This document shows positions 1 to 9,460 of a DNA stretch of 64,000 nt, one piece after another. The notes below the pieces were generated by a model. That model saw only the letters and a list, made by a program, of their open reading frames with translations. It ran no database searches and was not told the DNA's origin. Origin of the DNA: Ctena decussata (Eukaryota; Mollusca; Bivalvia; Lucinida; Lucinidae); assembly GCA_963989385.1 (NCBI GenBank), contig OZ022511.1:29754503-29818502 (forward strand), given 5' to 3'. The translations under genes and the position numbers were made by a program. How positions within the stretch are numbered: position 1 is the first letter of the stretch; the number at the start of each line of letters is the position of its first letter.

Positions 1-129
1 ACCCCCGTCTCCCGCCCCTGTATCCGCGCATGGGTACGATAATGTCAACTAAGACCGGGGTTGCCTTAAACATGTGTTTCTGAGTCCAAGTCATTAAGTC
101 GAGCTTAAAAGTGATACTTTTTCCTTGTA

Positions 130-333
130 GAGCATATTGTGTATCCTCGAACGACTGGAGTCAAATAACATATGTGTCCTACCTACACAAAACGCTACCA
201 GAAAGCATTTTGGGTACACTGCCTACACAATATGCTTTTTGGTAGCATTTTGTGTAGGCAGGGATACATAAAATGCTATCACGGTAGCGTTTTGTGTATG
301 GCAGCCTATTGTGGCTCAACAATGCATGTATGT
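130..333. repeat. Right arm of fold-back element with TACACAAAATGCTA motifs
   Basis: This stretch contains the motif TACACAAAATGCTA or its complement, with small changes, several times in alternating orientation. It equals the right arm of the complete fold-back element at 23983-24590 in duplication copy 2. Its left arm lies before the start of the window. Confidence 0.7.
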
Positions 334-450
334 ATGCTTTACGTTCATGGCATCAAAGGCGGTAAACCAGTATCTCAACTGCTCATCAAATGCTGCCATG
401 TAAGTCTCATGAAATCGACGACTGAGGTTCTAAAAGTGTATTCTTTCTGT

Positions 451-762
451 TGTTGTTGTTGTTGTTGTTTTGTTGCTTTGCGTCCACGGTAAACAGCTAT
501 GGTCATGCCGGGACGGTCAGTTAACCTAACAACACTATTCCTGGGCAAGCTTAGACCTCCTAAGCGGTTAACCAGTACTAAGTGTCCATACTTTCACCAG
601 TAACTGACAACTGCCCTTCTTGAATCAGTGGAAGGGGGAAAATGACCGTAGAAAAGATTTCATGATCAATTTCCACGAAAGTATGTGGCCGGACTGGGTA
701 TCGAACCCGGTGCCTCTGGTTCTTCAGTCAGACGCGCTACCGACTGCGCTACGCGGCCCGGC
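451..762 (-). mobile_element. tRNA-derived SINE, family A, with (CAA)n tail
   Basis: On the minus strand a tRNA-like head occupies about 687-762, with an A-box-like TAGCGCAGTCGG and a B-box-like GGTTCGATACC. A conserved body follows and ends in (CAA)n, read as (TTG)n on the plus strand at 451-477. The element is bounded by the perfect 13-bp direct repeat GTATTCTTTCTGT at 438-450 and 763-775, which marks target-primed insertion. The same body occurs at 12024-12262 and in duplication copy 2. Such SINEs are transcribed by RNA polymerase III and mobilised by a partner LINE. No partner LINE is visible here. A tRNA-derived molluscan SINE of the V-SINE type is plausible but unproven. Confidence 0.88.
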
Positions 763-775
763 GTATTCTTTCTGT

Positions 776-1407
776 CCGCGACAACTGTCTTATATGAGAC
801 AAAACTGTAGTGGTCAGTAGCTGAAAGAAACAAATGTTGGCGTACCACCAGTAAACTATTCGGGTCCAAACTTGATTAAAGGATTTATATTCTGAATTCT
901 GGAAGTAAAAAATGTCGAAGGGTCGTCGCTGTCGAAACGAAATGCATTAACTCAGCTTGATGAAAATCAACTCGATCCGAGTCACTGTACAAAGATAATA
1001 GCGGGTCACTGTACAATTTCTAAGCTGTCTTCTGCAAGTGACTGTACGAATATCAATCGATGAACAACTCAGCATTTCATCACTTTTATTCAGCCCAAAC
1101 ATAAAAACCGAGGTTCTACCGTTAACCTCAGATATTTTAAAGACCAATACTCATTTGCTGAAAAGATAACAGTTTATTTGTGCCTTGACACGAGAATACA
1201 CGACCCTTCACATGAACGAAATCGTGTGCTGTTTTGCGTGTTCAAATGATCAAGAACTTGTGTGTGCACAACTTGAGGAAAAACATAAAGCATTCATCCT
1301 CTGAAGTTCTTCGTATATTATAAGCAATCCATAGAAATCGCAATAAGCAAGATTTTAATGAAATTAAAGAAACCATCGTCATGTTTACTTACTCTCTCCG
1401 TGTATCG
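776..1407. other. No gene or named repeat seen (duplicated segment)
   Basis: The sequence lies inside the segmental duplication and is nearly identical to its counterpart at 25036-25671. I see only short broken frames, with no splice-flanked coding exon and no recognisable element. Confidence 0.5.
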
Positions 1408-1493
1408 CTTTACACCAAGTGTCGGATTCTCACTGTACAGAATCACAGGAGACGATACAATCTCAAACACTATACATTTCCGCTCCGACACTG
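1408..1493 (+). repeat. 86-bp dispersed repeat R1
   Basis: About 86 bp from CTTTACACCAAGTGTCGGA to CTCCGACACTG recur in inverted orientation at 21865-21950 and in duplication copy 2 at 25672-25757. The 21.9-kb copy lies outside the duplication, so this is an independent dispersed repeat. No coding content is seen. Confidence 0.75.
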
Positions 1494-1657
1494 TGGTACC
1501 GATACGGGCGAAAAGGGCGTTAGGGCATATGTGGGTATTGGTGACTCAGACCAGTCTGTGTTTTTGCACAACAACAAGAGCATTACTGTTAGCCTGACGA
1601 CTCTCACATGTGTTACCAGACTTTTGGACTGCACAGTTGTCAAGGGATTTGTTTTAC

Positions 1658-1726
1658 GCCGTAGTCCAGTTGTTATAGCGCATAGCTATTGCACAGAAAG
1701 TCGCGGGTTCGAATCCCGGCCCGGCC
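1658..1726 (+). repeat. tRNA-like SINE head or tRNA pseudogene
   Basis: A B-box GGTTCGAATCC at 1706-1716, a TAGTCCAG-type A-box near 1662 and a terminal CCGGCCCGGCC are spaced as in a tRNA. The anticodon and acceptor stems do not pair cleanly, so it is read as a SINE head or tRNA relic and not as a working tRNA gene. It is duplicated at 25923-25992. Confidence 0.55.
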
Positions 1727-2558
1727 AACGACTGAAAAAAGATTAACCTCTTGATACATGACTGCATGACTTCGACTATGGACCACACACTCGCGATTGA
1801 GATTGAGCTATGCCATCACAGTCCGAAGTAGGCATCCCGGCGTTTACATCTGTGTCCAGTGATCAAAATTAATTTTCACTTTTATTCCCCAGTATTGAGA
1901 CTGATTAGTCAAGCAATCAGACTGTGCGAAAGCGCAGGCTGATCTCAATCGTCCCTTATTCCCACTAGTTTCAAAGTTCAATGCAGATGATTTTCCCCAT
2001 GTTGCTTTGCCTTTTACGAATGCTTTCTTACACTAACAGTTTGATCTCATTTTCTATTTGACTACAAAGGCATTTGTAATCCACATTTTTTTCATTAATG
2101 GAATTGTAAGACCCTGGAGCAGATCATAATACTATGTTTTCGACAAATTTCTAATATACATTTATTTCTTGTTTGTTTGTAACCAGTCTCTTCAATTGGC
2201 CATTTGGTAAATACGCTAATGAGCTACGATATGCAAAATCGGTGCTAAACGTATTTGCGCCCAGTAGAGGCTCAGACAAGCCCGAACATCCACGCAGTCT
2301 GATCAAAGCCTTTGCTGTTCGCTAACATATATGGATCCTAACAAATCTTCAGACACTACTTGAAGGCTGCACGAGTTCATAGTCTGCCTTGGTTTGCCTT
2401 TTATCTTTGCTGTTTGGATATACGTGAAGCACATTCTTCTGTGACGGGGATCAAATAAACATGACGCAACTGCACTTGTGAGAGCAGTACACTCCAATTC
2501 TGAGCAATTGCATTTTATTTTCTTACATCTCCCATATTCACACCTGTTTTCAAGGATG
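1727..2558. other. Non-coding; contains a MITE-P fragment
   Basis: No gene is seen. Around 2255-2340 the wording of the MITE-P family (CAGTCTGATCAAAGCC and nearby) appears in degraded form. The rest has no recognisable repeat beyond belonging to the segmental duplication. Confidence 0.4.
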
Positions 2559-2683
2559 TTGCGAAACGAAAAAGAGCTGTTACTAAACGAAAAAGAGTCA
2601 TTACTACCAAAGGACCTGGTCATCAGGTCGTTTGGTAACTGTGACTCTTTTTCATTTAGTATCAACTCTTTTTCGTTTCGTAC
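2559..2683. repeat. Palindromic fold-back built from ACGAAAAAGAG
   Basis: Two arms of about 60 bp are near-perfect inverted copies around a centre near 2622. Each arm contains ACGAAAAAGAG-type motifs twice and GACCTG next to the centre. The open frames across this region on both strands (rich in NEKES and FSFS) are by-products of the palindrome. An almost identical copy lies at 26824-26948. Confidence 0.8.
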
Positions 2684-3364
2684 TGCTCTTGTATATAGTT
2701 AATCAGTGGTGGCATTTTCAGCGGAAGTCCAGAGGGTGGATTTTTATGTTCAGATAATTTTTGTTATGTGTACTATATTAACAGATAGGTTGTTTATACA
2801 CCAGAACTGCGTCACCAAAGCTACGAAGTACTTCAGCGTTTTTGTTTTTTTTTTGTACTAGAAGTGACACAAGTAAGACACTTTGACATATATTGCGCCG
2901 TTGCTAAAACAGTATTTACGGTGCCAAATTGTCCAAAATATGAAGAAAATTGTGATTTTTTTCATACATGTAGCTATATAATAAAAGCGTAATTGACCTG
3001 ATATTAGGGAATATTGTTCCTCTTTGAGATATTTACGGACGCTGCAAGCTGGCGTCCTTCGATATCCCAGCTCAGAATAGTATTTCCCAAACCTCGCGTC
3101 CTCGGGGAAATATTCGGGAAATAGACCTTTTCTTTGAGATTTGATTACAACAGCATATCATTTCACCTTACATTTCACATAATAAATTCGAACGCAAATG
3201 GATCCGATCTATAACCGTCGTAATACTGACTTTTATGCAAGTCCTTTTCGTTATCATTCATTCGACCCAATTCAATTCTTTATTCACTCTAGGTTAACAA
3301 GGGTTTAACAAGTGTCAGTATGATAATCGGACTGGCATAGCTTGTTGAGGATTGTACTTATAAA

Positions 3365-3640
3365 CGCCTTACTGTAAAAATCCGAAGATATTACGGTAAA
3401 ATAACTGGAAACCAGCTGCCAGTCCATTTCCCGTTATTTTACGGGGATCTGCCTGTAGATCAATGTTGGAAAACACGCTATGGTAACTGGCCGTGCTCGA
3501 AAATACCTTCAAAGTGTTGAAGGGTTATATGACCAAACTAAAACTGATTCTATCCTATCCTACTCTGTTGACGATTCCTGTAATTTTTACGGGCGTCCGT
3601 AAAGTTTACGGGAAACGGACTGGCAGCTCGCATACAAACT
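3365..3640. repeat. Fold-back element with AGCTGCCAGTCC arms
   Basis: AGCTGCCAGTCCATTTCCCG at about 3414 is the inverse of the segment ACGGGAAACGGACTGGCAGCT at about 3609. TTACGG/CCGTAA motifs flank both arms, giving a 220-270 bp fold-back typical of a MITE. No clear target duplication was found. The second copy is at about 27635-27910. Confidence 0.65.
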
Positions 3641-4418
3641 TCTCCGATTGCCCTTGGGCAAACGACGGAATGCGGGGAACCAGTGGAAAACCAGCGCTGA
3701 TTATGTGCAGTTATTCATTTCGCAAAATTCTCATCTCGCCGGTTGCTAATGAAGCGCTTGAATGACTGAAATAGAACAGAATAGTAGAAAGATGAAAAGT
3801 CGCCGAGCCACCCGGTACAGGATGAGAGAGAGTGCGCGCGCGCGCCTGTGATTGTATTAAATCTGATAGACAGAAAAATCTTGGAGAAAGTAAAAAAAAA
3901 TAATCAGATGAGATGGTCTGATCAGGGTCTACATTGGTAGCCTTTCATTCGCCTAATAGTAAGGACAGGTATTTTAAATTTCAGGCTGTAACTGGTCATG
4001 GCATTTATTTATCTATTTATCATTATTATTATTAGCACGTCTTATTGTCATCGATCAGCGTACTGAATTGTCATTATCTTAACTGTTTGAGTTTAAGTGA
4101 TTCAGATAAAAAAATGAATGTCCGTCATCAACAGGGTTATAAATGACGATTTATGTCCAATATTATGAAGAGCTTGAACTGTCAGATTTGACAAATATAA
4201 ACTAGTACCCCGTCGATACGACAATTTAGTATAATAAATAAATGATGTTTAGAGATATGCTAATTAAGTGAGCAAACGAGACAATTTCTGTTTTGATTTC
4301 TGACCGTGACTTTAATCGGATTTCTTTAACAAATTTGTTTGAAAAGGACTACTTCAAATCATTTAGATTCAAACAGAAAATTATATAAGTCAATATAAGC
4401 GAAGTTCAATGCAACAGC

Positions 4419-4637
4419 ATGGCTGCTGCCGCAGCCGGAGATATGAAATTTTTACCGTTCAAATCACACGCAAGCAATTCAAAAGTGAGAATAACTCGAA
4501 ATAAGCTTGAATTGGATATGTCTATGGGCGATTTTTATCCTGGTGAAGGTCATCGTTCTTTATTCAAGTATGATAATAGTGATTCATCGTGCAAAGTAAC
4601 AGTCATAGTGGGTTCAAGACGAGACGAAGCTTCATAG
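4419..4637 (+). CDS. Hypothetical 72-aa ORF in duplication copy 1
   Basis: ATG begins MAAAAAGDMKF and the frame ends at TAG. The composition is protein-like: mixed charged and aromatic residues, no repeats, with GDFYPGEGH and CKVTVIVGSRRDE near the C-terminus. I recognise no family, signal peptide or membrane segment. The copy at 28729-28947 differs by one base, giving Ser to Ala. In copy 1 a TAA lies a few codons upstream, so this ATG is the first possible start. It could be a small gene, one exon of a larger gene or a chance frame. Conservation between such young duplicates is weak evidence. Confidence 0.3.
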   Translation: MAAAAAGDMKFLPFKSHASNSKVRITRNKLELDMSMGDFYPGEGHRSLFKYDNSDSSCKVTVIVGSRRDEAS

Positions 4638-4702
4638 CTATATGGGAAGCTGTTTTATTGGCTTTCGCCTATTTCTGGATATCATTAATTCGAGTTTTGT
4701 TT

Positions 4703-4853
4703 TTGGATATGAAACATCTATTTATGGTTATTCAAAAAATAATATTGGATTATCCTAAATTATTTTAAAAACTATCCAAAAATAATCTATGATAATCTAT
4801 GATAATCCAATATTATTTTTAGATAACCATTAGTAGATGTTTGCATATCAAAA
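4703..4853. repeat. 150-bp AT-rich palindromic MITE
   Basis: The left arm (GGATATGAAACATCTA, then ATAATATTGGATTATC) and the right arm are inverted copies over about 60 bp. The loop is short. Copy 2 is at 29011-29157; copy 1 has a small internal duplication near 4788-4800. Confidence 0.75.
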
Positions 4854-5009
4854 AATGAACTATGGATATCGGACATTTAAAAAATCGGAAATATGAAGTT
4901 AAATGTGCTCTCAATATTGCAGGATTATTTATCTAAGACAGGGGCGGGTACAACAAGGACGTGTGCTAAGCCCTCATATACACGTGTGCAGTATTTGCAG
5001 TTGGGTGAC

Positions 5010-5054
5010 ATTCTTTCTCCCTCTCTCTCTCCCTTTCTCTCTCTCGCTCTCTCT
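5010..5054 (+). repeat. (CT)n microsatellite at duplication breakpoint
   Basis: A CT-rich run ends the homology with the 24-29 kb copy. In copy 1 it is followed by AAATGAAAGATCTG, in copy 2 by GGCAAGCTGCC. Confidence 0.85.
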
Positions 5055-5663
5055 AAATGAAAGATCTGACCAAATGCATATTTTCAATAAATGAGAGATG
5101 CAAACAAATTGTGGCGAAACACTATGAAATTATAAGAAAACTCTATCTTGTGCGAGTAATATTTTACGCCACATTAGAAATTAAGCAAACAGTTGAAAAT
5201 ATCGCCATGTAAGGTTATAAATCTAACATATAATGGAAAGTTAGTTGTTTATCAGTTATATCACATTGGTTTAACAATTAAACTTAGCTAATGAACTTCC
5301 CTTTGATTGTCACTCTACTATTCTCAGGGTCAGTTCTTCTCCTTTTTCCTCCTATTGCCCTTTCACTTGTTTTGCCTGTGATTTGTCCTCTCGTTGTCAC
5401 GTCTTCATTTATCCCGTTTTTCCTGCTCTGTGTGTGAATAATAACTTTACTGGTTATTATTTGCCATTCTAAGTTCTAAAGACAGCCTTGCTATCTTCCC
5501 TCTGAGACCCTAGTTACACTGACGATACTAACGTTACTTGACGTCAACGTTTGATGACGTTACAATGGCTATGTATAAAAATAGAAATAGACACAGAAGC
5601 TGACATGCAAATACCTTACAGAATACAAATACAACTAAAATGAAATTAAATTCGTGGGACTTC
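5055..5663. other. Non-coding spacer; 30-bp motif shared with palindrome array
   Basis: ATGAAAGATCTGACCAAATG with its following bases occurs at 5057 and again at 5709, so this stretch belongs to the palindrome array's flank. The remainder has no gene or recognised repeat. Confidence 0.5.
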
Positions 5664-5975
5664 CACGACAATATTCCTACATTTTTGGAGATGGTATATT
5701 TTCAATAAATGAAAGATCTGACCAAATGCATATTTTCAATTGATGAAAGATCCAAACAAATCGTAGGAATATTCCTACATTTCGAAGAATATCTTTTTTC
5801 AAGGAATAAGGTTAAGTTTAATAATAATAATTCAATCCACATCTGTCAGATTGTAGGAATATTCCTACAATTTATTCTTTGTTCCATCATTGTTTTTTTT
5901 TCAAACTGCAGAAAATGCAATGAGGGAATAATGTTTCTACTTATATTTTACAAAACGTAGGAATATTCCTACATT
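5664..5975 (-). repeat. Palindrome array I (TGTAGGAATATTCCTACA), 4 units
   Basis: Exact GTAGGAATATTCCTAC cores lie at 5763, 5853 and 5957, with a half-degraded one at about 5668. The spacer between 5869 and 5956 matches, in reverse complement, spacers of the large array at 19.9-21.4 kb (a TGATGGAACAAA stretch and a CTGCAGTTT stretch). The two arrays therefore belong to one family in opposite orientation. The small open frame here is translated repeat. Confidence 0.85.
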
Positions 5976-6003
5976 TTCTATAAAGATCTTATTATGAAAT
6001 TAT

Positions 6004-6170
6004 TATCATATTATTATTATTATTATTGATGGTGGTGGTGGTGGTGTTGTCGCTGATACATCTTTTTCTTGTTTTTCAATTTACCAAACGGGCAAAAGTA
6101 TCATAAAAAGATAATTATTTTTCTATCTTTATCAAAGAGAGACAATGCTCCATTATCATTATTATGATTA

Positions 6171-6201
<31 letters not shown>

Positions 6202-6203
6202 TA
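6004..6203 (+). repeat. (TTA)n and (GGT)n microsatellites
   Basis: Runs of ATT/TTA occur at about 6004-6028 and 6150-6203, with a (GGT)n run at about 6030-6045. No gene is seen between 5976 and 6345. Confidence 0.85.
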
Positions 6204-6344
6204 CATTAGCTTTTTCTTTTGTAAATTTACCAAAATGGCATAATTAGCATAGAAAATATTCAAGGTTTTTTTTCTGTCTTTATGACAAGATACAATGCTT
6301 CACGATCCAGAGATCCAGAATAGTCCATTCAGGCATTGCCTTAC

Positions 6345-6345
<1 letters not shown>

Positions 6346-6394
<49 letters not shown>
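6346..6394 (+). repeat. (TC)n microsatellite
   Basis: An almost unbroken TC dinucleotide run. It produces the long Leu-Ser and Arg-Glu frames on the two strands, which are not genes. Confidence 0.95.
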
Positions 6395-6397
<3 letters not shown>

Positions 6398-6555
6398 GCA
6401 CCATAACTGAATCTGTCAGAAAGTTGTCCTCGCCCCTTTTCCCGAGAAATGGCTATTCGAAAAAAAAAGACGACAATGCAGTGGAATATTCCGATCTTAG
6501 AGAGCCAATACGCACCCCAACCCGCCCCCATCGCTCCCAGTCATGAATTGCGATT

Positions 6556-6716
6556 TACGACATTTCAGTCATGTAAGACCATAGGGGGATGAAAATGACA
6601 GACCGTGTGCAGTGGGTCTCCGTTCACGGTTGGAAAAAAAAACATCTCCAGCGGGTCTCGAACCCAGGATCGCTGGATCAGCAGGCTAGCGCCCAACCTA
6701 CTCCCCGGAATTCAGT
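6556..6716 (-). mobile_element. tRNA-derived SINE, family B
   Basis: On the minus strand a tRNA-like head (GGTTCGAGACC B-box at about 6655, AGTAGGTTGGGCGC A-box) is followed by a body containing the GACCATAGGGGGATGAAAATG segment. The same head and body recur at 7335-7527, 10867-11010, 42675-42885, 48555-48720 and 58115-58300. Confidence 0.75.
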
Positions 6717-6786
6717 AATCTGAGTACTTAAGTATATGGTGCAATATATAGCTTTACACATACGAACATACACACGCTCGCTATTT

Positions 6787-6957
6787 CACACCGGGTAGGC
6801 GGCAATCGAAAACACTCTTAACAATCGATTAAAGTGGATCACAAACCGTTAGAAACAGTATTGGCGACAATTTGCAATCAAAAACGCTGTTTCTAATGGT
6901 TTTTGATCCGCGTTCGTCGACTGCATGAGCGTTTTTGATTGCCGCCTACACGGTGTG
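6787..6957. mobile_element. CAC-terminus MITE, copy 1 (TIR CACACCGGGTAGGCGGCAAT)
   Basis: The 171-bp element begins CACACCGGGTAGGCGGCAAT and ends in the inverse with one change (CCTACACGGTGTG). Its interior folds on itself through AACGCTGTTTCTAA/GTTAGAAACAG-like segments. Flanks TATTT and AATTT look like a 5-bp target duplication with one mismatch. It has no coding capacity and is related to 7106-7290 and 45706-45900. Confidence 0.88.
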
Positions 6958-7105
6958 AATTTGGAAAGTATATAACAACGTTCTAACGCACACGCGTGTA
7001 TGAAATGAATGACATATTTCTTTAAGGCTTACGAGTAGCAAGAATTTCAAATGACAATAAAGTTTGTCACTTTTTTGTCGATCGTTACCGTTGCAGTCTT
7101 TTTCT

Positions 7106-7290
7106 CACACCGGGTAGGCGGCAATCGAAAACGCTCGTGCAATCAACGAATGCGGGTCAAAAACCGTTGGAAACAGCGTTTTCGATTGCAAATTGGCGAC
7201 AATTTGCAATCGTAAACGCTGTTTCTAACGTTTTTTGATCCGTGTTAATCGATTGTTAGGAACGTTTTCGATTGCCGCCTACCCGGTGTG
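7106..7290. mobile_element. CAC-terminus MITE, copy 2, with 5-bp TSD
   Basis: The 185-bp element has terminal inverted repeats of about 30 bp starting CACACCGGGTAGG and a fold-back interior. It is flanked by the perfect direct repeat TTTCT (7101-7105 and 7291-7295). A 5-bp TSD with CAC ends is the pattern of Transib/RAG-like DNA transposons; assignment to that superfamily is inference. Confidence 0.92.
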
Positions 7291-7334
7291 TTTCTGCCGT
7301 ATCAACGACAATACTGATGCTGGTCGTATGGATG

Positions 7335-7527
7335 GATAGATGACTTGCAATTTTACGTCCTTTTCGACTGTATTTCATATTAGGACGATGGGAGGATGGT
7401 AATGAAAGGCTGTGTGCTATGGAGCCCCGTTTACGAACAGATTCTCACCTCAAGCGGGTATCGAAACCGCGACAGCTAGGTCAGCAGGCAAGCGCTTAAC
7501 CTACTGAGTTACCGGAGCTCCTGAGAC
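7335..7527 (-). mobile_element. tRNA-derived SINE, family B
   Basis: A minus-strand tRNA-like head (GGTTTCGATACCC B-box near 7460; AACTCAGTAGGTTAAGCGC A-box near 7500) is followed by the family-B body and the tail segment near ACGTAAAATTGCAAGTCATC. This is one of the better preserved copies. Confidence 0.8.
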
Positions 7528-7605
7528 TGGTTGTAGAATGCAGAGTCCACATATTTTAACATTGTGCTGAACCTCTGACCTGCCGTGAGAAGAACGCATC
7601 TTAGG

Positions 7606-7851
7606 CATATGAGCCGCGATGCGAGAAAACCAACAATGTGGTTGTGCGCCCAGCGCAGACTCAGATCAGCCTGGGCATCCACCCAGTCTGATCAGAATCT
7701 TCGCTAAGCGCTTAAAGGGTAGCTAAGGGACTAAGTTACCTTCATGCGGACAGTGAAGATTCTGATCAGACTGGGCGGATGCCCAGGCTGATCTGAGTCT
7801 GCGCTGGGCGCACAACCACATTGTTGGTTTTGTCGTGTCGCAGCTCATATG
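7606..7851. mobile_element. MITE-P, near-perfect palindrome with CATATGAGC ends
   Basis: The 246-bp element starts CATATGAGCCGCGATGCGAG and ends in its inverse. Each arm of about 90 bp carries ACCAACAATGTGGTTGTGCG and GATCAGCCTGGGCATCC. Other copies lie at 11504-11730 and 35654-35890, with decayed pieces elsewhere. It encodes nothing and probably moves by a transposase supplied elsewhere. Confidence 0.88.
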
Positions 7852-7965
7852 GAAACAACATACACCCTGACCAGCCTATACGTACAGATCGGCTCAGATG
7901 TTAGATCCAGATCAGACTGTGCCTGAATGACCAGCCTGGGTGTGTAGGCGGTTCATTTTTTTTCT

Positions 7966-8245
7966 TCAAAAAAAAAAAAATACACACGCACAGAAAACTT
8001 TAGAGAAAATGGCCCAATATTTAGAGGAAGCATTGGTCACCGGTAACCGTCTTTTGAAATTGAGGCTCCAATTGGGGAAACTGCATTCCATTAGATACTG
8101 TGTACGCAATCCATTTGCCATAAAAGTGTGTGCGTTTGGGGGGGGGAGAGGGGTGGAAGGAGGAGTCTTCAAGCCAGCTACGCCACGGGGGGGTGGGGTC
8201 TTCAGGGGGCGAGGCCTGGGCGTAGCTGGCTTGATAATCATATTT
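7966..8245. repeat. G-rich segment with 14-bp perfect inverted repeat
   Basis: AAGCCAGCTACGCC (8171-8184) and GGCGTAGCTGGCTT (8219-8232) are perfect inverted copies. G-runs at about 8140-8163 and 8187-8212 could form G-quadruplexes on the plus strand. The overlapping open frames are low-complexity shadows. Confidence 0.55.
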
Positions 8246-9002
8246 TACGAGGGAGAGGGGAAAGGACGCTGGCGATATGGCATTTTCAGGGTCGTTGATG
8301 CCTAGCATATTGGCAATTGGTTATTTATCCAACAATATACAAAACTATGCTACGCATCCCGTCGTTTTTGGTCTAATTTTACACTGCAGAACCATTTAAG
8401 TGATCCAATTTTATAAAAATGTTTCGAAGGAGGCTCAAGGGACAAATCCATACCTCATAACATACACCCATGGCACACAGTCTTTCCATGTAGAGGTGTC
8501 CCTTAGCTTTTTATTCTTTATTCTTTTTTTTTTGCAACAAAGATGTATTAAGCTAATTTGGTACATTTTTACGGGAAGATAACTACCATTTCTAACTCTA
8601 AGGAACGAATTTGCTCCCTAAGGAAAAGGGAGCCTTCCTTCGGGAGGAAAAAAAGTGAAAACAGTAAGACTCGAAAGTTGCTCCCTTGTATGAACATGGT
8701 GGAAAACATGAGGCTGTACCCATAAAGACCTTAATTAATGCGTTTATACCTCACTTTCTTGCCACCAAAAATGTCTACCACAAGGCATGACGCTGCGTTG
8801 TTTTTTTCAAAAGTGTAAGTTTGTTATTCTTAGCATTGTTGACTGGGGTTCAAATCTTTGCATTCCTTGAGACGGTCTCCTTGGATGCTACAAAACTACT
8901 TAAATGGCCAAGGCTAAGATCACTCTGCGCTTTTGAGTAGGATGCCCGGGCAAGTTGCAAATTGCACATGACCTGATCAGACATTGCGCACTAAGCTTGG
9001 AA
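8246..9002. other. No gene seen
   Basis: Only short broken frames occur. A small hairpin (GCTCCCT...AGGGAGC) sits near 8609-8632, and weak MITE-P-like wording appears near 8960-8985. Confidence 0.4.
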
Positions 9003-9460
9003 TAAACAGTTTACCCTAACTGATAGACATTTTCTACAGCCGATTTCAGTCATGTATGTGCTGACCAGACTGCATGTGCAGATCGAATTTTACATGCGCT
9101 AAATGGACTGCGCATGCGCTGGCAAGGCTGCATGCTATTTGTCGACAACCACAGACTGCGCATGCGTTGACCATACAGCGCATGCGCGGATTAGAAGGGG
9201 CCTTCACTGACTAAGTTCTCCTGAAGAGACTACGCTTACGCTGGCCAGGACGCGTCAATCTCCTAGAAAAGTGTTTTTAAACATTTTCTACTGCCAATTT
9301 GCCATGTCCTGAATAGACTGCGCATGCGCTGATCAGACTGCATGTGCGCACCGAAATGTGCATGTGCTGAATGGACTGCGCATGCCCCGGCCTGATTCAT
9401 GTCGTTTATCGACTAAAGACAGCGCATGCGTTGACCGTCCTACGCATGCGCGGACAGCAT
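9003..9460 (+). repeat. Tandem duplication of about 267 bp with GCGCATGCGC cluster
   Basis: Segments 9003-9270 and 9271-9460 (second unit incomplete) align with an offset of about 265-268. TGCGCATGCGC or one-base variants lie at about 9109, 9157, 9178, 9319, 9377, 9422 and 9442. GCGCATGCGC is the known binding motif of NRF-1 in animals. Whether it works here is unknown, and no transcription unit is evident beside it. Confidence 0.75.

Larger units (their letters stand above)
1..5054 (+). repeat. Segmental duplication, copy 1 (left end outside window)
   Basis: The first base of the window corresponds to position 24260, and the two sequences then run in parallel to the CT-rich microsatellite at about 5054. 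They differ by scattered substitutions (roughly 1% by eye) and small indels. The main one is about 45 bp present only in copy 2 (near 28300-28345). Copy 1 also has an extra 12-bp repeat near 4790. The repeat contains a SINE, a tRNA-like segment, several fold-backs and a 72-codon ORF. After the microsatellite copy 1 enters palindrome-array sequence, whereas copy 2 continues into unrelated DNA. The left boundary of copy 1 cannot be seen. Confidence 0.95.

Noticed and set aside
6280..6546. Frames with long Leu-Ser or Arg-Glu runs
   Set aside because: Produced by the (TC)n microsatellite.
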